Origin: Symsagittifera roscoffensis
Lineage: Eukaryota > Xenacoelomorpha > Acoela > Convolutidae
Direction: 5' to 3'
Assembly: GCF_963678635.1 (NCBI RefSeq)
Contig: NC_087063.1
Span: 12,374,368-12,438,367, forward strand
DNA length: 64,000 bases
The translations under genes and the position numbers were made by a program. The notes below the pieces were generated by a model. The model saw only the letters and a list, made by a program, of their open reading frames with translations. It did not search any database and was not told the origin of the DNA. This document shows, one piece after another, positions 46,950 to 58,549 of the stretch (within the stretch, counting starts at the first letter, position 1; each line of letters begins with the position of its first letter).

Positions 46950-49927
46950 CAAGAAGCTGTAAAGTAGCCCCATAAGTGGCACCAAAATTGGCACTTGGGT
47001 TAGAAAAAAAGAAGGTTTTTTAAAATAGACTAAGCTGACGATAAGGTGAAAAATTAAATTTAAACCAAGTAAATCATTCAAACGAAAAAGCTTGCGAACA
47101 TTTGAAATTGTTTCGACAGCTTGATAGTTTTGAAAAATTGAAGCAACGTTACCATCTTTTTCAAGTAAAAAAAATGAAGTGTTTCTCATGTCAGCTTGGA
47201 TCAATTACAGAAAAGTTCAGTTATTTCAAGCAAAATTTTCGATACTTAATCAAAAGTTTAAGTTACTTTTTCAAGCAATTTATTCAAGCGACGAAACTTT
47301 CAATAATGAAAAAACTTCAAATTTGAGCAAATTATTCCAGCGGTGGAGCTTGAAAAACTCAAAATATTCAATTTTTTTGAATAATTGAAACATCTCGCAA
47401 AACAAAAATAATAAATCAAGTCAGCAACCCAAGTGATAAAATTAAAATTCTAAAAGGTGTATTTTGACTTCATGTGATAATAGATCAAAAAAACTGAGTT
47501 TCCCTAAAATTGAAGCTTTTGAAGCTATGAAGTTTGATTTCAAATTGCTTTAATAAGCTTGGCTTGGTTCTCAAAAGTTTTTCAAGCAAACTATTCGAGC
47601 GATCAAAAATTGGAGTAACTCAGTTTGTTTTTACAGCGTGAAACGATTAGAAACAATTCAAACTTTTGATGCAACTTATTCAGGCTAAGGAATTCATGTC
47701 TGGCTATTCAATGTCGTCAATCAATTTGCAAAATGTGATGTTTTTCTGATCAAGTTACACAGCCGATCAGATTTTGAATTGTTTGAGTTATTTTTTAGTG
47801 TGCATTGGTGCGCATAAGCTAAGTGTTTCAAGCAGACAACGAACAGAACAGTTGAAATTTTTTCAAGTTATTTCATAGCATTTTTTGATTTGCAAACAAG
47901 CTTTCAAGCCCAAAATTAAAGTCAAGTTAAAAACTAGGCCTTACAAAAACAGAGAGGGTTGTTAATTTAACTTGTTTTTGAATTCCTTTAGACAAAAACT
48001 TGGCAAGTGCAGGCTTTACAGGAAGTTGAACCAAGCTGATCTTCTATGAAACGTTGACTTTCTTTCATTCCATAATAGTCCTGTAAAGCTTATCTGAGAG
48101 AACTTCACTAATTGTTCTTGTGATATTGCTTAACTATTGTCCTTATCTCATATCCAAGATTCCGAACTAAAATCCGGTTGACATAGATATCAAGTCGGCG
48201 AAAACACGAGACTATATATTTTTATCAGTGAGTTACCGCCAGCTGTTTATGAAACGTTTCAAATTACTTCAAATGCCAGAAAAGAAAAAGTTTATGAAAA
48301 CCTTAGACTTTGAATTCCAGGCTTCAACCTTAGACCTTTTCAAAAAAGATAGCTCCAAAGTAAAAAAAAAACAATTATGAACAGCTCTAGGGTATCGCTA
48401 TTTTAAAGAAATACTACGCTCCATAGTGATAAAAAACTAAAAACCAAGCATAAAAACAAAACAAATTGCAAAAATTCGTTGCATGTGTGGCATTTTTTAA
48501 ACAGAAATTCAAAATGAATTTTGCATATCAAGCTTTTACGCAGTCAATAAAGAATAAAAACTCAAACATAATCCTGATTGAGAAAATGATACAAACCAAG
48601 TTGATAGGATCACCAAAAAAGAGGCAGAAAAATACTTAAGTATTTCGTACATCAAACACATCAGCATACTGAAATTTTTTATACTTGTATATAAAAAAAA
48701 ACTTCATTGACAGTTTCCGACTCAAAGCTCTCAGATACTGATTGAATTAGTAAACACACAATTTTGTCAACCAGATGCCTTCCTTGCCTTGCTCTTCTTG
48801 TCCTGTGCTGCGCTGCCCAGGCCTTGCCTTGCGCTGCCCAGCCTTGCATTACGCTGCCTCTCCGACGAGATCCTAACTGTGATGTTCCTCCTTGCTCTAC
48901 GCTGGCCTGCTTTCGTTTGCGCTGACTTGCCTTACCTTGCGCTGCCTCCCTCTTTGCTCTGCCCTACGCTAGCTTAACCTGAGCTCAAAATTCGAAGAGG
49001 TCACGTCTAGTCATTTGGCCTTTGCCTGAATAGAGATTTCAACTTGAAAATTTATCCAAACTTTGGAATGAAAGAACTTCAGGAACACTCACGTTTTTCC
49101 GGTATTTCCTCACGCTGCTCGCTTTGCCTTACGCTGCCCTGCCTTGACTTACGCTGCTCTGTGATTCCTTGCCCTTCCTTACACTGCGCTGCGCCTCCTT
49201 GTATCGCACTGCCAAGCATTGTCTTATGATGCCCTGCCTTGTCTTGCCCTTTCTTACGTAGCTTTGCCTTGTTTTGCTTAGTCCTGACTGCCGTGCCCCT
49301 CCTTGCCGTGCGCTGCCCTAACCTTCGCTAACCTGCATTGTCTTGCACTTTTTGAGTTGCCCTTTTTTCCGCATGCCTGCCCTGCGCTGCCTCTCCCTGC
49401 GCTCAAAACTTCACTACACTTGTCTAGACTTTAATTAAATTTTGACCATACTAATTATCTTAAGGTGAAATAAATCCACAATTCGAAGTGAAAAAAGATT
49501 CGAGGAAATTCAAGCTTTTCGCGTGCCTAACGCAATTTGTTAACCATTGTTCCAAGTAAAAACCGCTTAAATATTGCTTAGCGTTTTGGCTTAGCCGTTA
49601 AATAATGGAGGAACTGGCATGCCCGTCTCCATTAATCATTCGGATCGCAAAAAAAGATGAGTCTACTGAAGCATTCGGAGCAAGCTAATGAAGCAAGGAA
49701 GTTCTGAAAAACTTCAAGTAAATCCATTTAGTGAATAGTTTTCCACAACTTTAAAATATCGAAGCAAATTATGAAGCTTTCGAAAAAATTTGAAACTTTT
49801 CTTAGGGCAAATTGGTCAGCAAAAAATAACTTTTTTTAAAAAGAGTGAATCGATTTGCAAAAATTAATTTTTAAAGCAATTCAGCTCTGAAATAACTCAA
49901 AATATTTCATTGAGCGAATCAGTTAGC
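46950..49927 (+). repeat. Left arm of the large inverted repeat
   Basis: About 3 kb that reappears as reverse complement at 50528-53345. Paired landmarks: GCCCCATAAGTGGCACC (46967) with GGTGCCACTTATGGGG (53318), the CT-rich blocks with the GA-rich blocks, and TTGAGCGAATCAGTT (~49910) with AACTGATTCGCTCAA (~50530). Most positions sum to about 100450, drifting to 100300 at the outer end through small indels. No convincing coding frame. Confidence 0.88.
48781..49410 (+). repeat. CT-rich low-complexity tracts (CTTGCCTTGCGCTGCC type)
   Basis: Two tracts (about 48781-48974 and 49108-49410) are built of degenerate CCTTGCCTTGCGCTGCCC-like words. They are far more GC-rich than the surroundings and strongly strand-asymmetric. 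The open frames through them (Ala-Leu-Pro-Cys repeats) are by-products of the repeat. Confidence 0.8.
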
Positions 49928-50527
49928 AAAAATTTAAAATTATTTTTCAGTGAGGTACTCGATCGACGTAACTTCGAATCATAACAAAATTCAAGGAACA
50001 AATTTTTCTAAAGATTAAACGTTGAGATATATCAGGTATTAAAAACTTATTAAAAATTATTTCCTAGCGCGGCCAAAAACTAAGTTTCAAATGCAAACTA
50101 TTCAAAAGATAAGAATTTAGAAAAAATTCAATTTATTTCTTAGGACGAAAAGGCTCGCAAAAGATTTTAATTTTTCAATGCTAGCTTTTCAAAGAAACTC
50201 TGAAACGTTTGATTCCCTAGTTCTTCGATTGAGCGAAGATTTCATTTTTTTTCAGCACGCCATGAGCCTCTTGAATTAATTGAAATTATCAAAACTGCCT
50301 TCAGAAATCAAAGAATCTTGGAAATAATTCAATAATTTTTATGGCAATCGGATGGCGTAAATGTCAAGCTTTTTTATTGAAACCAGCCAAGCAAGAAAAT
50401 TTTGAAATATTTCAAGTTACTTCAAGATGAAATTTTTCAAAGCAAGCAATGAAACTTTACATATTTCAAATTATTTCATGAAACTAATCAGATAGGGATA
50501 TTTTTAAATTTTCAAAGAAAATCTCAA
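49928..50527. other. Spacer of the large inverted repeat
   Basis: About 600 bp of unpaired AT-rich sequence between the arms. I see no transposase or other gene. Confidence 0.6.
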
Positions 50528-53345
50528 GCAACTGATTCGCTCAATGAAATATTTTGAGTTATTTCATAGCTTTATTGCTTTAAAAAATAATTTTTGCAAA
50601 TCTATTCACTCTTTTAAAAACAAGTTATTTTTTGTTGACCAATTTGCCTTAAAAAAAATTGTAAATTTTTTCGAAAGCTTCATATTTTGCTTCGTTAAAT
50701 AAAAGTTGTGGAAAACTATTCACTAAATGGCTTTACTTGAAGTTTTTCAGAACTTCCTTGCTTCATTAGCTTGCTCCGAATGCTTCAATAGACTCATCTT
50801 TTTTGCGATCCGAATGATTAATGGAGACGGGCATGCCAGTTCCTCCATTATTTAACGGCTAAGCCAAAACACTAAGCAATGTTTAAGCGTTTTTTACTTG
50901 GAACAATGGTTAACAAAATGCGTTAGGCATGCGAAAAGCTTGAATGTCCTCGACTCGTTTTTCACTTTGAATTGTGGATTTATTTCACCTTAAGATAATT
51001 AGTATGGTCAAAATTTAATTAAAGTCTAGACAAGTGTAGTGAAGTTTTGAGCGCAGGGCGAGGCAGCGCAGGGCAGGCATGCGGAAAAAAGTGCAACTCA
51101 AAAAGTGCACGACAATGCAGGTTAGCGAAGGCTAGGGCAGCGCACGGCAAGGAGGGGCACGGCAGTCAGGACTAAGCAAAACAAGGCAAAGCTACGTAAG
51201 AAAGGGCAAGACAAGGCAGGGCATCATAAGACAATGCTTGGCAGTGCGATACACGGAGGGGCAGCGCAGTGTAAGGAAGGGCAAAGAATTACAGAGTAGC
51301 GTAAGTCAAGGCAGGGCAGCGTAAGGCAAAGCGAGCAGCGTGAGGAAATACCGGAAAAACGTGAGTGTTCCTGAAGTTCTTTCACTCCAAAGTTTGGATT
51401 AATTTTCAAGTTGAATTCTCTATTTAGGCCAAGGCCAAATGACTAGACGTGGCCTCTTCGAATTTTGAGCTCAGGTTAAGCTAGCGTAGGGCAGAGCAAG
51501 GAGGGAGGCACCGCAAGGTAAGGCAAGTCAGCGCAAACGAAAGCAGGCCATCGTAGAGCAAGGAGGAACATCACAGTTAAGAGCTCGTCGGAGAGGCAGC
51601 GTAATGCAAGGCTGGGCAGCGCAAGGCAAGGCCTGGGCAGCTCAGCGCAGGGCAAGAAGAGCAAGGCAAGGAAGGCATCTGGTTGACAAAATTGTGTGTT
51701 TACTAACTCAATCAGTATCTGAGAGCTTTGAGTCGGAAACTGTCAATGAAGTTTTTTTTTATATACAAGTATCAAAAATTTCAGTATGCCGATGTGTTTG
51801 ATGTACGAAATACTCAAGTATTTTTCTGCCTCTTTTTTTGGTGATCCTATCAACTTGGTTTGTAACAATTTCTCAATCAAGATTATGTTTGAGTTTTGAT
51901 TCTTTATTGACTGCGTAAAAGCTTGACATGCAAAATTCATCATAAATTCATTCATAATTTTTTTTTATTACTTTGGAGCTATCTTTTTTTAAAAAACTCT
52001 AAGGTTGAAGCCTGGAATTAAAAGTCTAAGGTTTTCATAAACTTTTTTCTTCTGGCATTCGAAGAAACTTGAAACTTTTTTTAAACAGCTGGCGGTAGCT
52101 CATTGAAAAAAAAATATATAGTCTCATGTTTTTGTCGACGTGATAACTATGTCAACCGGACTTTATTTCAGAAGCTTGGAAATGAGATAAGGGACAATAG
52201 TTAAGAAATATCACAAGAACAATAAGTGAAGTTCTCTCAGATAAACTTTGCAGGTATTATGGAATGAAAGAAAGTCAACGTTTCATAGAAGATCAGCTTG
52301 GTTCAACTTCCAGTAAAGCCTGCACTTGCCAAGTTTATGTCTAAAAGATTTCAGAAAAAAATTAAAATAACAATCCTGTCTGTTTTTGTAAGGCCTAGAT
52401 TTTAACTTGACTTTAATTTTGGGCTTGAAAGCGTGTTAGCAAATCCAAAAAGGCTATGAAATAACCTGAAAAAATTTCAACTGTTCTGTTCGTTGTCTAC
52501 TTGAAACACTTAGCTCATGCCCACCAATGCACACTAAAAAATAACTCAAACAATTCAAAATCTGATCGGCTGTGTAACTTGATCAGAAAAACATCACATT
52601 TTGCAAATTGATTGACGACATTGAATAGCCAGACATGAATTCCTTAGCATGAATAGGTTGCATCAAAACTTTGAATTGTTTCAAACCGTTTCACGCTATA
52701 GTAACAAACTGAATTACCCTAATTTTTGATCGCTCAAATAATTAGCTTGAAAAACGTTTTGAGAACCAATCCAAGCTTATGAAAGCAATTTGAAATGAAA
52801 CTTCATAGCTTCAAAGGCTTCAATTTTAGGGAAATTCCTTAAAATTTAAAATGTTTCGATCTATCACATTAAGTCAAAATACAACTTTTAAAAACTAATT
52901 TTTATCACTTGAGTTGCTGACTTGAATTATCTTGTTTTTTTGCGAGATGTTTCAAGTATTCAAATTAATTGAATATTTTGAATTATTTCAAGCTCCACCG
53001 CTGGAATAACTTGCTGAAACTTCAAGTTTTCTAATAATTTAAAGTTTCGTCGCTTGAATAGATTGCTTGAAATAACTAACTGAACTTTTCTGCAATTGAT
53101 CCAAGCTAACCTAAGACACTTTTAATTTTTTTTACTTGAAGAAGATGGTTAACGTTGCTTCAATTTTTTTAAACTATCAAGCTGTCGAAGTAATTTTAAA
53201 TGTTCGCAAGCTTTTCGTTTGAATGATTTAGTTGGTTTAAATTTAATTTTTCACCTTATCGTCAGCTTAGTGTATTTTTAAGAACCTTCTTTTTTTCTAA
53301 CCCAAGTGCCAATTTTGGTGCCACTTATGGGGCAATTTTACATCT
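50528..53345 (-). repeat. Right arm of the large inverted repeat
   Basis: Reverse complement of 46950-49927 with scattered substitutions and indels, so neither a recent copy nor an obvious assembly artefact. It ends near TTTACATCTTAATG; the left arm's outer end has TGTAAAGTAGCCCC. Confidence 0.88.
51052..51672 (-). repeat. GA-rich low-complexity tracts (complement of the CT-rich tracts)
   Basis: Tracts of GGCAAGGCAGCGCAAGGCAAG-like words at about 51052-51336 and 51474-51672, mirror images of the left-arm tracts. Confidence 0.8.
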
Positions 53346-53689
53346 TAATGAAAAAAGCATTGTTGTGTAACCGATTTGCTTCATGACATTTTTGAAGAAT
53401 TTCAAAGTTCCATTGCCTGAATAGCTTGCTTAGAAGAACTTCAATTTTCGGGAACCGATTCGTTCTATGAAACCTAAAGTTTTTCAAACTGAAGTACGAT
53501 ATAGCTCAAGTTGAAATTGTTCAAAGCTGGATAGCTGGATCATAACAATAACTAATTTTTTTGCGAGCCAATACATAGTGAATTTTTCATTTCTTCACAA
53601 GACTAAAGCTTTTTTTGGCAAAAGAGGAGCTCAAAATTTTACGACAAGAACAAATTACTAGACAAAAGCATGAAAAGTATGGCATGGTC

Positions 53690-53773
53690 TGTACTATGGC
53701 CGAGTGGTTAAGGCGCTGGAGTTTAAGTCTAAGCGGACAATAGTCCTCCTGGGTTCGAATTCCAGTAGTAGCA
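53690..53773 (+). pseudogene. tRNA-Leu-like, copy 1
   Basis: 84 nt, type II. A box TGGCCGAGTGGTTA, variable-arm stem GGAC/GTCC and B box GGGTTCGAAT are present. The first two acceptor pairs are broken (TGTACTA/TAGTAGC), and the T stem reads CTGGG/TCCAG with one mismatch. Confidence 0.55.
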
Positions 53774-53951
53774 TATCTTATCTAGTGGTAGCATATAAAA
53801 TGACGTCAAATCTAAACAAGTAAAACGCCAGATGTAGTTTCATTATCCAATGTTTTAACTAAAGCTTTTTTTGGCAAAACAGGAGCTCAAAATGTTACGA
53901 CAAAAACAAATTACTTGACAAAAGAATGAAAAGTATCGCATGGGCTAACAA

Positions 53952-54035
53952 GCTACTATGGCCGAGTGGTTAAGGCGCTGGAGTTTAAGTCTTAGTGGAC
54001 AATAGTCCTCCTGGGTTCGAATCCCAGTAGTAGCA
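53952..54035 (+). tRNA. tRNA-Leu, type II, best copy (anticodon TAA or TTA by register)
   Basis: Acceptor GCTACTA/TAGTAGC+A, D stem GCC/GGC, variable stem GGAC/GTCC and T arm CTGGG TTCGAAT CCCAG all pair. The anticodon arm CTGGAGTTTAAGTCTTAG is one base longer than usual and does not pair cleanly. With stem TGGAG/CTTAG (wobbles and one mismatch) the loop is TTTAAGT and the anticodon TAA, a Leu anticodon agreeing with the long variable arm. With stem CTGGA/TCTTA the anticodon would be TTA. No TTTT closely downstream. Confidence 0.65.
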
Positions 54036-54226
54036 TATCTTATCTAGTGGCAGCATAAAAAATGACGTCAAATCTAAAATAGTAAAACGTCAGATGTAGC
54101 TTTCATTATCAAAGGTTTGAACCAATGTTTTAACTGAAGCTTTTTTTGGCAAAACAGGAGCTCAAAATGTTACGACAAGAACAAATTACTTGATAAAAGA
54201 ATGAAAAGTATCGCATGGGCTAATAA

Positions 54227-54304
54227 GCTACTATGGCCGAGTGGTTAAGGCGCTGGAGTGTTAGTGGACAATAGTCCTCCTGGGTTCGAATCCCAGTAGT
54301 AGCA
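54227..54304 (+). pseudogene. tRNA-Leu-like, copy 3, anticodon arm deleted
   Basis: 78 nt. Same body as 53952 with perfect acceptor and T arms, but six bases of the anticodon arm are missing (CTGGAGTGTTAGTGGAC), so no anticodon loop can form. Confidence 0.8.
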
Positions 54305-54590
54305 TATCTTATCTAGTGGCAGCATAAAAAATGACGTCAAATCTAAAATAGTAAAACGTCAGATGTCGCCAGATCAAATGTTTTAACTAAAGCTTTTTTT
54401 GGAAAAACAGCTCAAAATTTTACGACAAAAACAAATTACTAGACTAAAGCATGAAAAGTATCGCATGGGCTGCTAAAGCTTTAACTAGAGCTTTTGCCAG
54501 ATGCAGCTTTCATTATCAAATGTTTGAACCAATGTTTTAACTAAAGCTTTTTTGTCAAAAGGAGCTCAAAATTTTACGACGAGAACAGAA

Positions 54591-54674
54591 GCTACTATGG
54601 CCGAGTGGTTAAGGCGCTGGAGTTTAAGTCTTAGTGGACATTGGCCCACCTCGGTTCGAATCCCAGTAGTAGCA
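54591..54674 (+). tRNA. tRNA-Leu-like, copy 4
   Basis: 84 nt with the same acceptor, D and anticodon arms as 53952. The variable arm is changed to GGACATTGGCCC and the T stem CTCGG/CCCAG has one mismatch. Possibly functional, more likely decaying. Confidence 0.5.
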
Positions 54675-55085
54675 TATCTTATCTAGTAGTAGCATTAAAA
54701 ATGACGTCAATTCTAAAAAGAAATAAAACGCCAGATGTAGCTTTCATTATCAAATGTTTGAACCAATGTTTTAACGGTAAAAAAACAGTTTGGTTGCATG
54801 TAGAATTTTGAATGCTCTTTAATAGTTTTTCTATGTTTCAGCTAACTGCATTGTTGATTTTTCGTTTCTTTACAAAACTGAAGCAATTTTTGATAAAATG
54901 GGAGCTCAAAATTGAACGACAAGAAAAAAACACAACGTGTCCAAATATATGAAACGCATCAGCGGGATTAGATATGAGATTAGGCTTGTATGGCTCACAT
55001 TTAGTCTCTGAAGAACAAGAGTTACGATCGAATTGGACAAAACTCCTGGGTTAGAAAACAAGTGGTAGCATCTCTTATGTGGTCG

Positions 55086-56730
55086 TCACGTCTTACCCAA
55101 AACTAGGGCAAATCATAAAATCTTTAAAATGTTAGATTTTGCTAGCTCTCTCTATCTTTTTCAAAAATATTTTCGTCAACCTTTAAACATTTTTTTCCTC
55201 AAATTTTTGCATCATTGCTGTAAAATGCAGCTGTTATGATGCATGTAGATTTTTAAATGCTCCCGGGTTGACAAAACATCATTTCATACAAATTTCATTA
55301 ACAAAAGTTTTTACCATTCACTTTCATACATACAGAAAAGCGTAGTAAATCTCGGTGACAAGCATTTTCACGTTGTGAAAATTGTATAAGAAGCATTTTT
55401 CTTATGATGGAAATTGTATCAATGCTACAAAAATTTTCTAAAATTTAATAAATTTTACTGTTTTTCTACAGTTTTAAGGTTCAAAATCAAGTTAATTTAA
55501 AAAATTTAGGATCAGAAGAAGTTAGTGAAAAAAAAGCTTATCATACAATTTTCATACTTGGCACAAAATTATTTGGTACAATTGTTTTTCATCACCCCTC
55601 AATTTTATTTTTCACATTAATTGAGTGACAGCATTTCAGCATAACGCTCAATGTTTGAACGGGATTGGAAAGCAACGTTTAAGAACCACTCCTCTCAGTT
55701 TTGCACGAATAATCTATATCACGAAAGATTCCGAATCTGGAGTTTTCTAGGCACTTTTTTCAGTCATCGTTTAAGATAGGAGCAACTCGATTGAATTTCA
55801 AGGCTATAAATTACCTGCCCTTTTGTCTGCACGTTCGTGAGCGTTTTCATATCTGAATTGAGCTTGTTAGGAACCATGTTTCCATGCTTGATGTGGATGC
55901 TTAACAACTAAGTTTTTCAAATCACTTCATCCTGTGAGATTACTTGATTCATCACGGTTTATTTCAAAGCTGATGGTTTTCTTAGAAAAACTTTTCTGCG
56001 AAACATTTGAAAGGTTTTTGCTGGATAAGGTTGCCTAAAAATTGAATACTGGAGAACCAATCGATGCTTTGAAATAACTTGATATAATTCGAAGTTTCAT
56101 CGCTTGATTACTTTGCTTGCAAGAAACAACTTGCTCTTTTTCCCCCACATAAGCATCAATTTTATGGTGTTACTAGGGTTTTTAGAAGGTTAAATATGAA
56201 GACTAAATAGGTTTGTAATAACCTTATTAGTCCACATGCCAATTTTTGTAACACTCAGACAAAATGAACAGAAAAATTACTTATGAAAATTCGCAGGTGA
56301 GGGCAAGGAAAAAGAGCCAATATTTTCGCGAGCCAATTCGAGTTTGAAATAACTTGAATCATTTCAAATTTTTTTTTTGCTTAAAGAGGTTTGTTCAAAA
56401 TCCTAAGCGAAGTGTTTCTAGCTCTATGTAGTTAGATTTAAAATATATTAGCTCGTTGGATTAACTTAACATTTTTTAAGATCTTTAAATCGATTCGAGC
56501 TAGAAAAAAATGCAGATTTTATCGCTTGATGAGGTTGATTGAAAAAATTAGTTTCGTCAAGTTTGAGGTTGCTCAAAAAAGGAAATTTTGTGAGTCAATT
56601 TTTTTGCTTTGATAGCTTGAGATGTTTCAAAATATCCTCGCTGAAAGATTCGACCATCTGCCGACCCAAAGAGCCCCCCTTTGAACTACTTTAAGATATC
56701 CAATTTTGGATGACGGATCCTAAAATTTTT
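55086..56730. other. Non-coding AT-rich region
   Basis: No supported gene or RNA. It has scattered TTGAAATAACTTGAA- and TCGCTTGA-like words resembling those in the inverted-repeat arms. Confidence 0.4.
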
Positions 56731-56800
56731 CCAAAGGCGCCTTTGGCGCCAATATATACTATCTTTGAGGGGGCGAAAATCCTAGTTCCACCCCTGATGT
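56731..56800 (-). mobile_element. Possible hAT-type transposon terminus with palindrome
   Basis: CCAAAGGCGCCTTTGG at 56731-56746 is a perfect 16-bp palindrome. It is followed by GGGGGCGAAAATCCTAG and TTCCACCCCTG, whose complement CAGGGGTGGAACTAGG...CGCCCCC looks like the end of many non-autonomous hAT elements. I cannot find the opposite end. Confidence 0.3.
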
Positions 56801-58028
56801 AGATTTTAGATATTAAAGGTTTTCAATCCTTTTTCGAACAACTTTATTTCTTAGTGAAGTTCTTGGGATTATAATGCTAATTTAGCCTGCCATTTCAAAA
56901 GTACCTTCCACGGTAGCACTTTTATTTGCGACTTACGTAGTTTGGGAACAAAGTTGCATCGTACTATCAAACTACGCTACGCACGTGTAATAAACCCATA
57001 AAAAAATAGAATTTCGCTGAGAAAAAAATTATGATGAAGAAAAACTGGACCTTTCCTTGTTTTTCAAAATTTTAAATTTGAGAATTGATAATCACAATCC
57101 GTTTCTGAGCTATTTTAGTCCAAAAACTATATATAAACTTTTAATTGACTTCTTAACAGAAAAATAAGAGGACAGCTTAAAGTTTTTATGTTCTTTGAAA
57201 TATCAATTTGAAAACTTTTCAAAAAACTAAAAATCAATTGCCTGCAATATTAGTTTTTTTAGGAAAAGGTCAATCTGAAAAAAGATAGCTAATTGTGGTG
57301 CTATGCGCATAGCAAATTTCAACCAGAAACATAGAAAACATGATTTTTTTTTCAAATTCTATCGTTTTTGTCCGTGGTTTGATGAGAGGATCTGATCGAA
57401 AACCTGAAAATAGGCATTTTCTATAGTAACAGTAAGCTTGACGTGTTGGACAACAAGTAAATGAAATCGAAAAACAAAACTGAATGAAAACAAAAAGAAC
57501 AAAAAGATTATTCTATTTTTTGCAGAAAGTTTTTTGAGCTTTCTTTCACCTTTATTCGCAAAAAAGCACCAAAAAAACTTCAAAACCAAGTTTCCTAGAG
57601 CAACATGAAGTTTTCACTGTTTGAACTGAGTAAAAAGCCTACTATTCCAACCTTTAATAAGCCTGTAGGCTCGCTTTATTCACTCGAAATTAGACTAAAA
57701 ATCGACACTGAGAAAATTTTTTGGATCTTTTTAAATGTCGTTCAATGAAAAACTAAAAAGGCTCTAATATATATCACTCGACCCATTCCACTGACTATTC
57801 GTGATTTGCGATACTTTATTTTCATGAAAAAAAAAGTTTTAAAAAACATAACGCTTCCGAAGACAAAGCTTTTCCCTAATTTCAGTGGGCCGAATAATAA
57901 TAAAAACTGTTTTAATATATTTTTACAAAGACAGAGGAGCGACCGGAAAATTAGGCCAACGGGCAATAGTCCAAAAATTTGGTTCACCTATAGCAGAAAA
58001 TTTGCAGTTGGTTAAATAGTGGAGGCAC
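56801..58028. other. Non-coding AT-rich region
   Basis: No supported gene. Hydrophobic open frames at 57359-57589 and 57742-57987 (-) are Phe/Leu-rich AT-type noise without motifs. Confidence 0.4.
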
Positions 58029-58036
58029 ATGCAATG

Positions 58037-58484
58037 ATGGGGGCGGATCTAGGATTTTCTCGATCAGGATACGGATTTAAAAAAAAATAACCGAACTTCG
58101 AAAACTTTATCAACATTTTTTGTAAGTCGACCGAATTGATTTTCCGAGCCATCTCCCAAATAACTGTAACGACCCTCTTTTAATCAATTTTTGCGTCGCA
58201 TGCAAAGAAAATTTTGAAACAATAGGCCAAAAGTTTATCGTCGATAAAAAGCCTTTTTAGCCATTTTGGAAAATTTTGAGCAAAAAACTGCGTTTTTGCG
58301 GCGCGCTCTTGTCCCTCAAAATTAGAATATATTGGCACCTTTAGAAAAATTTCAAGGTCCGTCAGCCGAAAATGTCTCAATATCTCAAAACACCACAAAG
58401 GGGGAACCTTTAGGCCAGCAGGGGGCCGAATGCCTGAGGAAGGGGTGTCTGCCAACTCTCCCCTCCACATCCGCTATGGGGCAC
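58037..58484. mobile_element. Candidate small non-autonomous inverted-repeat element
   Basis: Starts with ATGGGGGCGGATCTAGGATTTT; the other end, read inverted, is CCATAGCGGATGTGGAGGGG, giving imperfect terminal inverted repeats. The flanks GGCACATGC (about 58024) and GGCACAGGC (about 58481) match at 8 of 9 positions and could be a target-site duplication. It is locally more GC-rich than its surroundings. The open frame inside (58180-58470, -) shows no transposase motif. Confidence 0.35.
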
Positions 58485-58500
58485 AGGCGGTAGTCTAACC

Positions 58501-58545
58501 ATGGAACTTCAGAGGCTTAAACAGGAGCTATACCATTACAAAAAG
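58501..58545 (+). CDS. Candidate short first exon (MELQRLKQELYHYKK)
   Basis: A near-ideal start context (AACCATGG) opens a 15-codon amphipathic, coiled-coil-like frame that runs directly into a consensus donor, AAAAA|GTGAGT. A possible acceptor TTTAGAG| near 58632 keeps the frame open for about 15 codons only. No family recognised. It could be chance, but start context plus perfect donor is unusual in this AT-rich surrounding. Confidence 0.3.
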
Positions 58546-58549
58546 TGAG

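Larger units (their letters stand above)
53600..55085. repeat. Short tandem array with tRNA-Leu-like genes
   Basis: Units of about 250-280 bp begin AAAGCTTTTTTTGGCAAAA, then GGAGCTCAAAATGTTACGAC, the tRNA, and ATCTTATCTAGTGGCAGCAT...ATGACGTCAAATCTAAA. Unit starts lie at about 53604, 53860, 54138, 54388 and 54542, plus a degenerate one near 54880. The unit at 54388 has lost its tRNA, and the last keeps only remnants (CTCCTGGGTTAGAAAAC, GTGGTAGCATCTCTTATG at about 55045). Confidence 0.88.

Noticed and set aside
48789-51664. Ala/Leu/Pro/Cys-rich frames near 48789-49229 and 51224-51664
   Set aside because: They are translations of the CT-rich low-complexity tract and its mirror copy, without start context or protein motifs.
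46950-53345. Autonomous DNA transposon
   Set aside because: Arms and spacer contain no transposase-like frame, and no clear target-site duplication was found at the ends.
57359-57987. Hydrophobic minus-strand frames suggesting membrane proteins
   Set aside because: Phe/Leu runs come from poly-A/T DNA. No conserved pattern, and an overlapping plus-strand frame is equally long.
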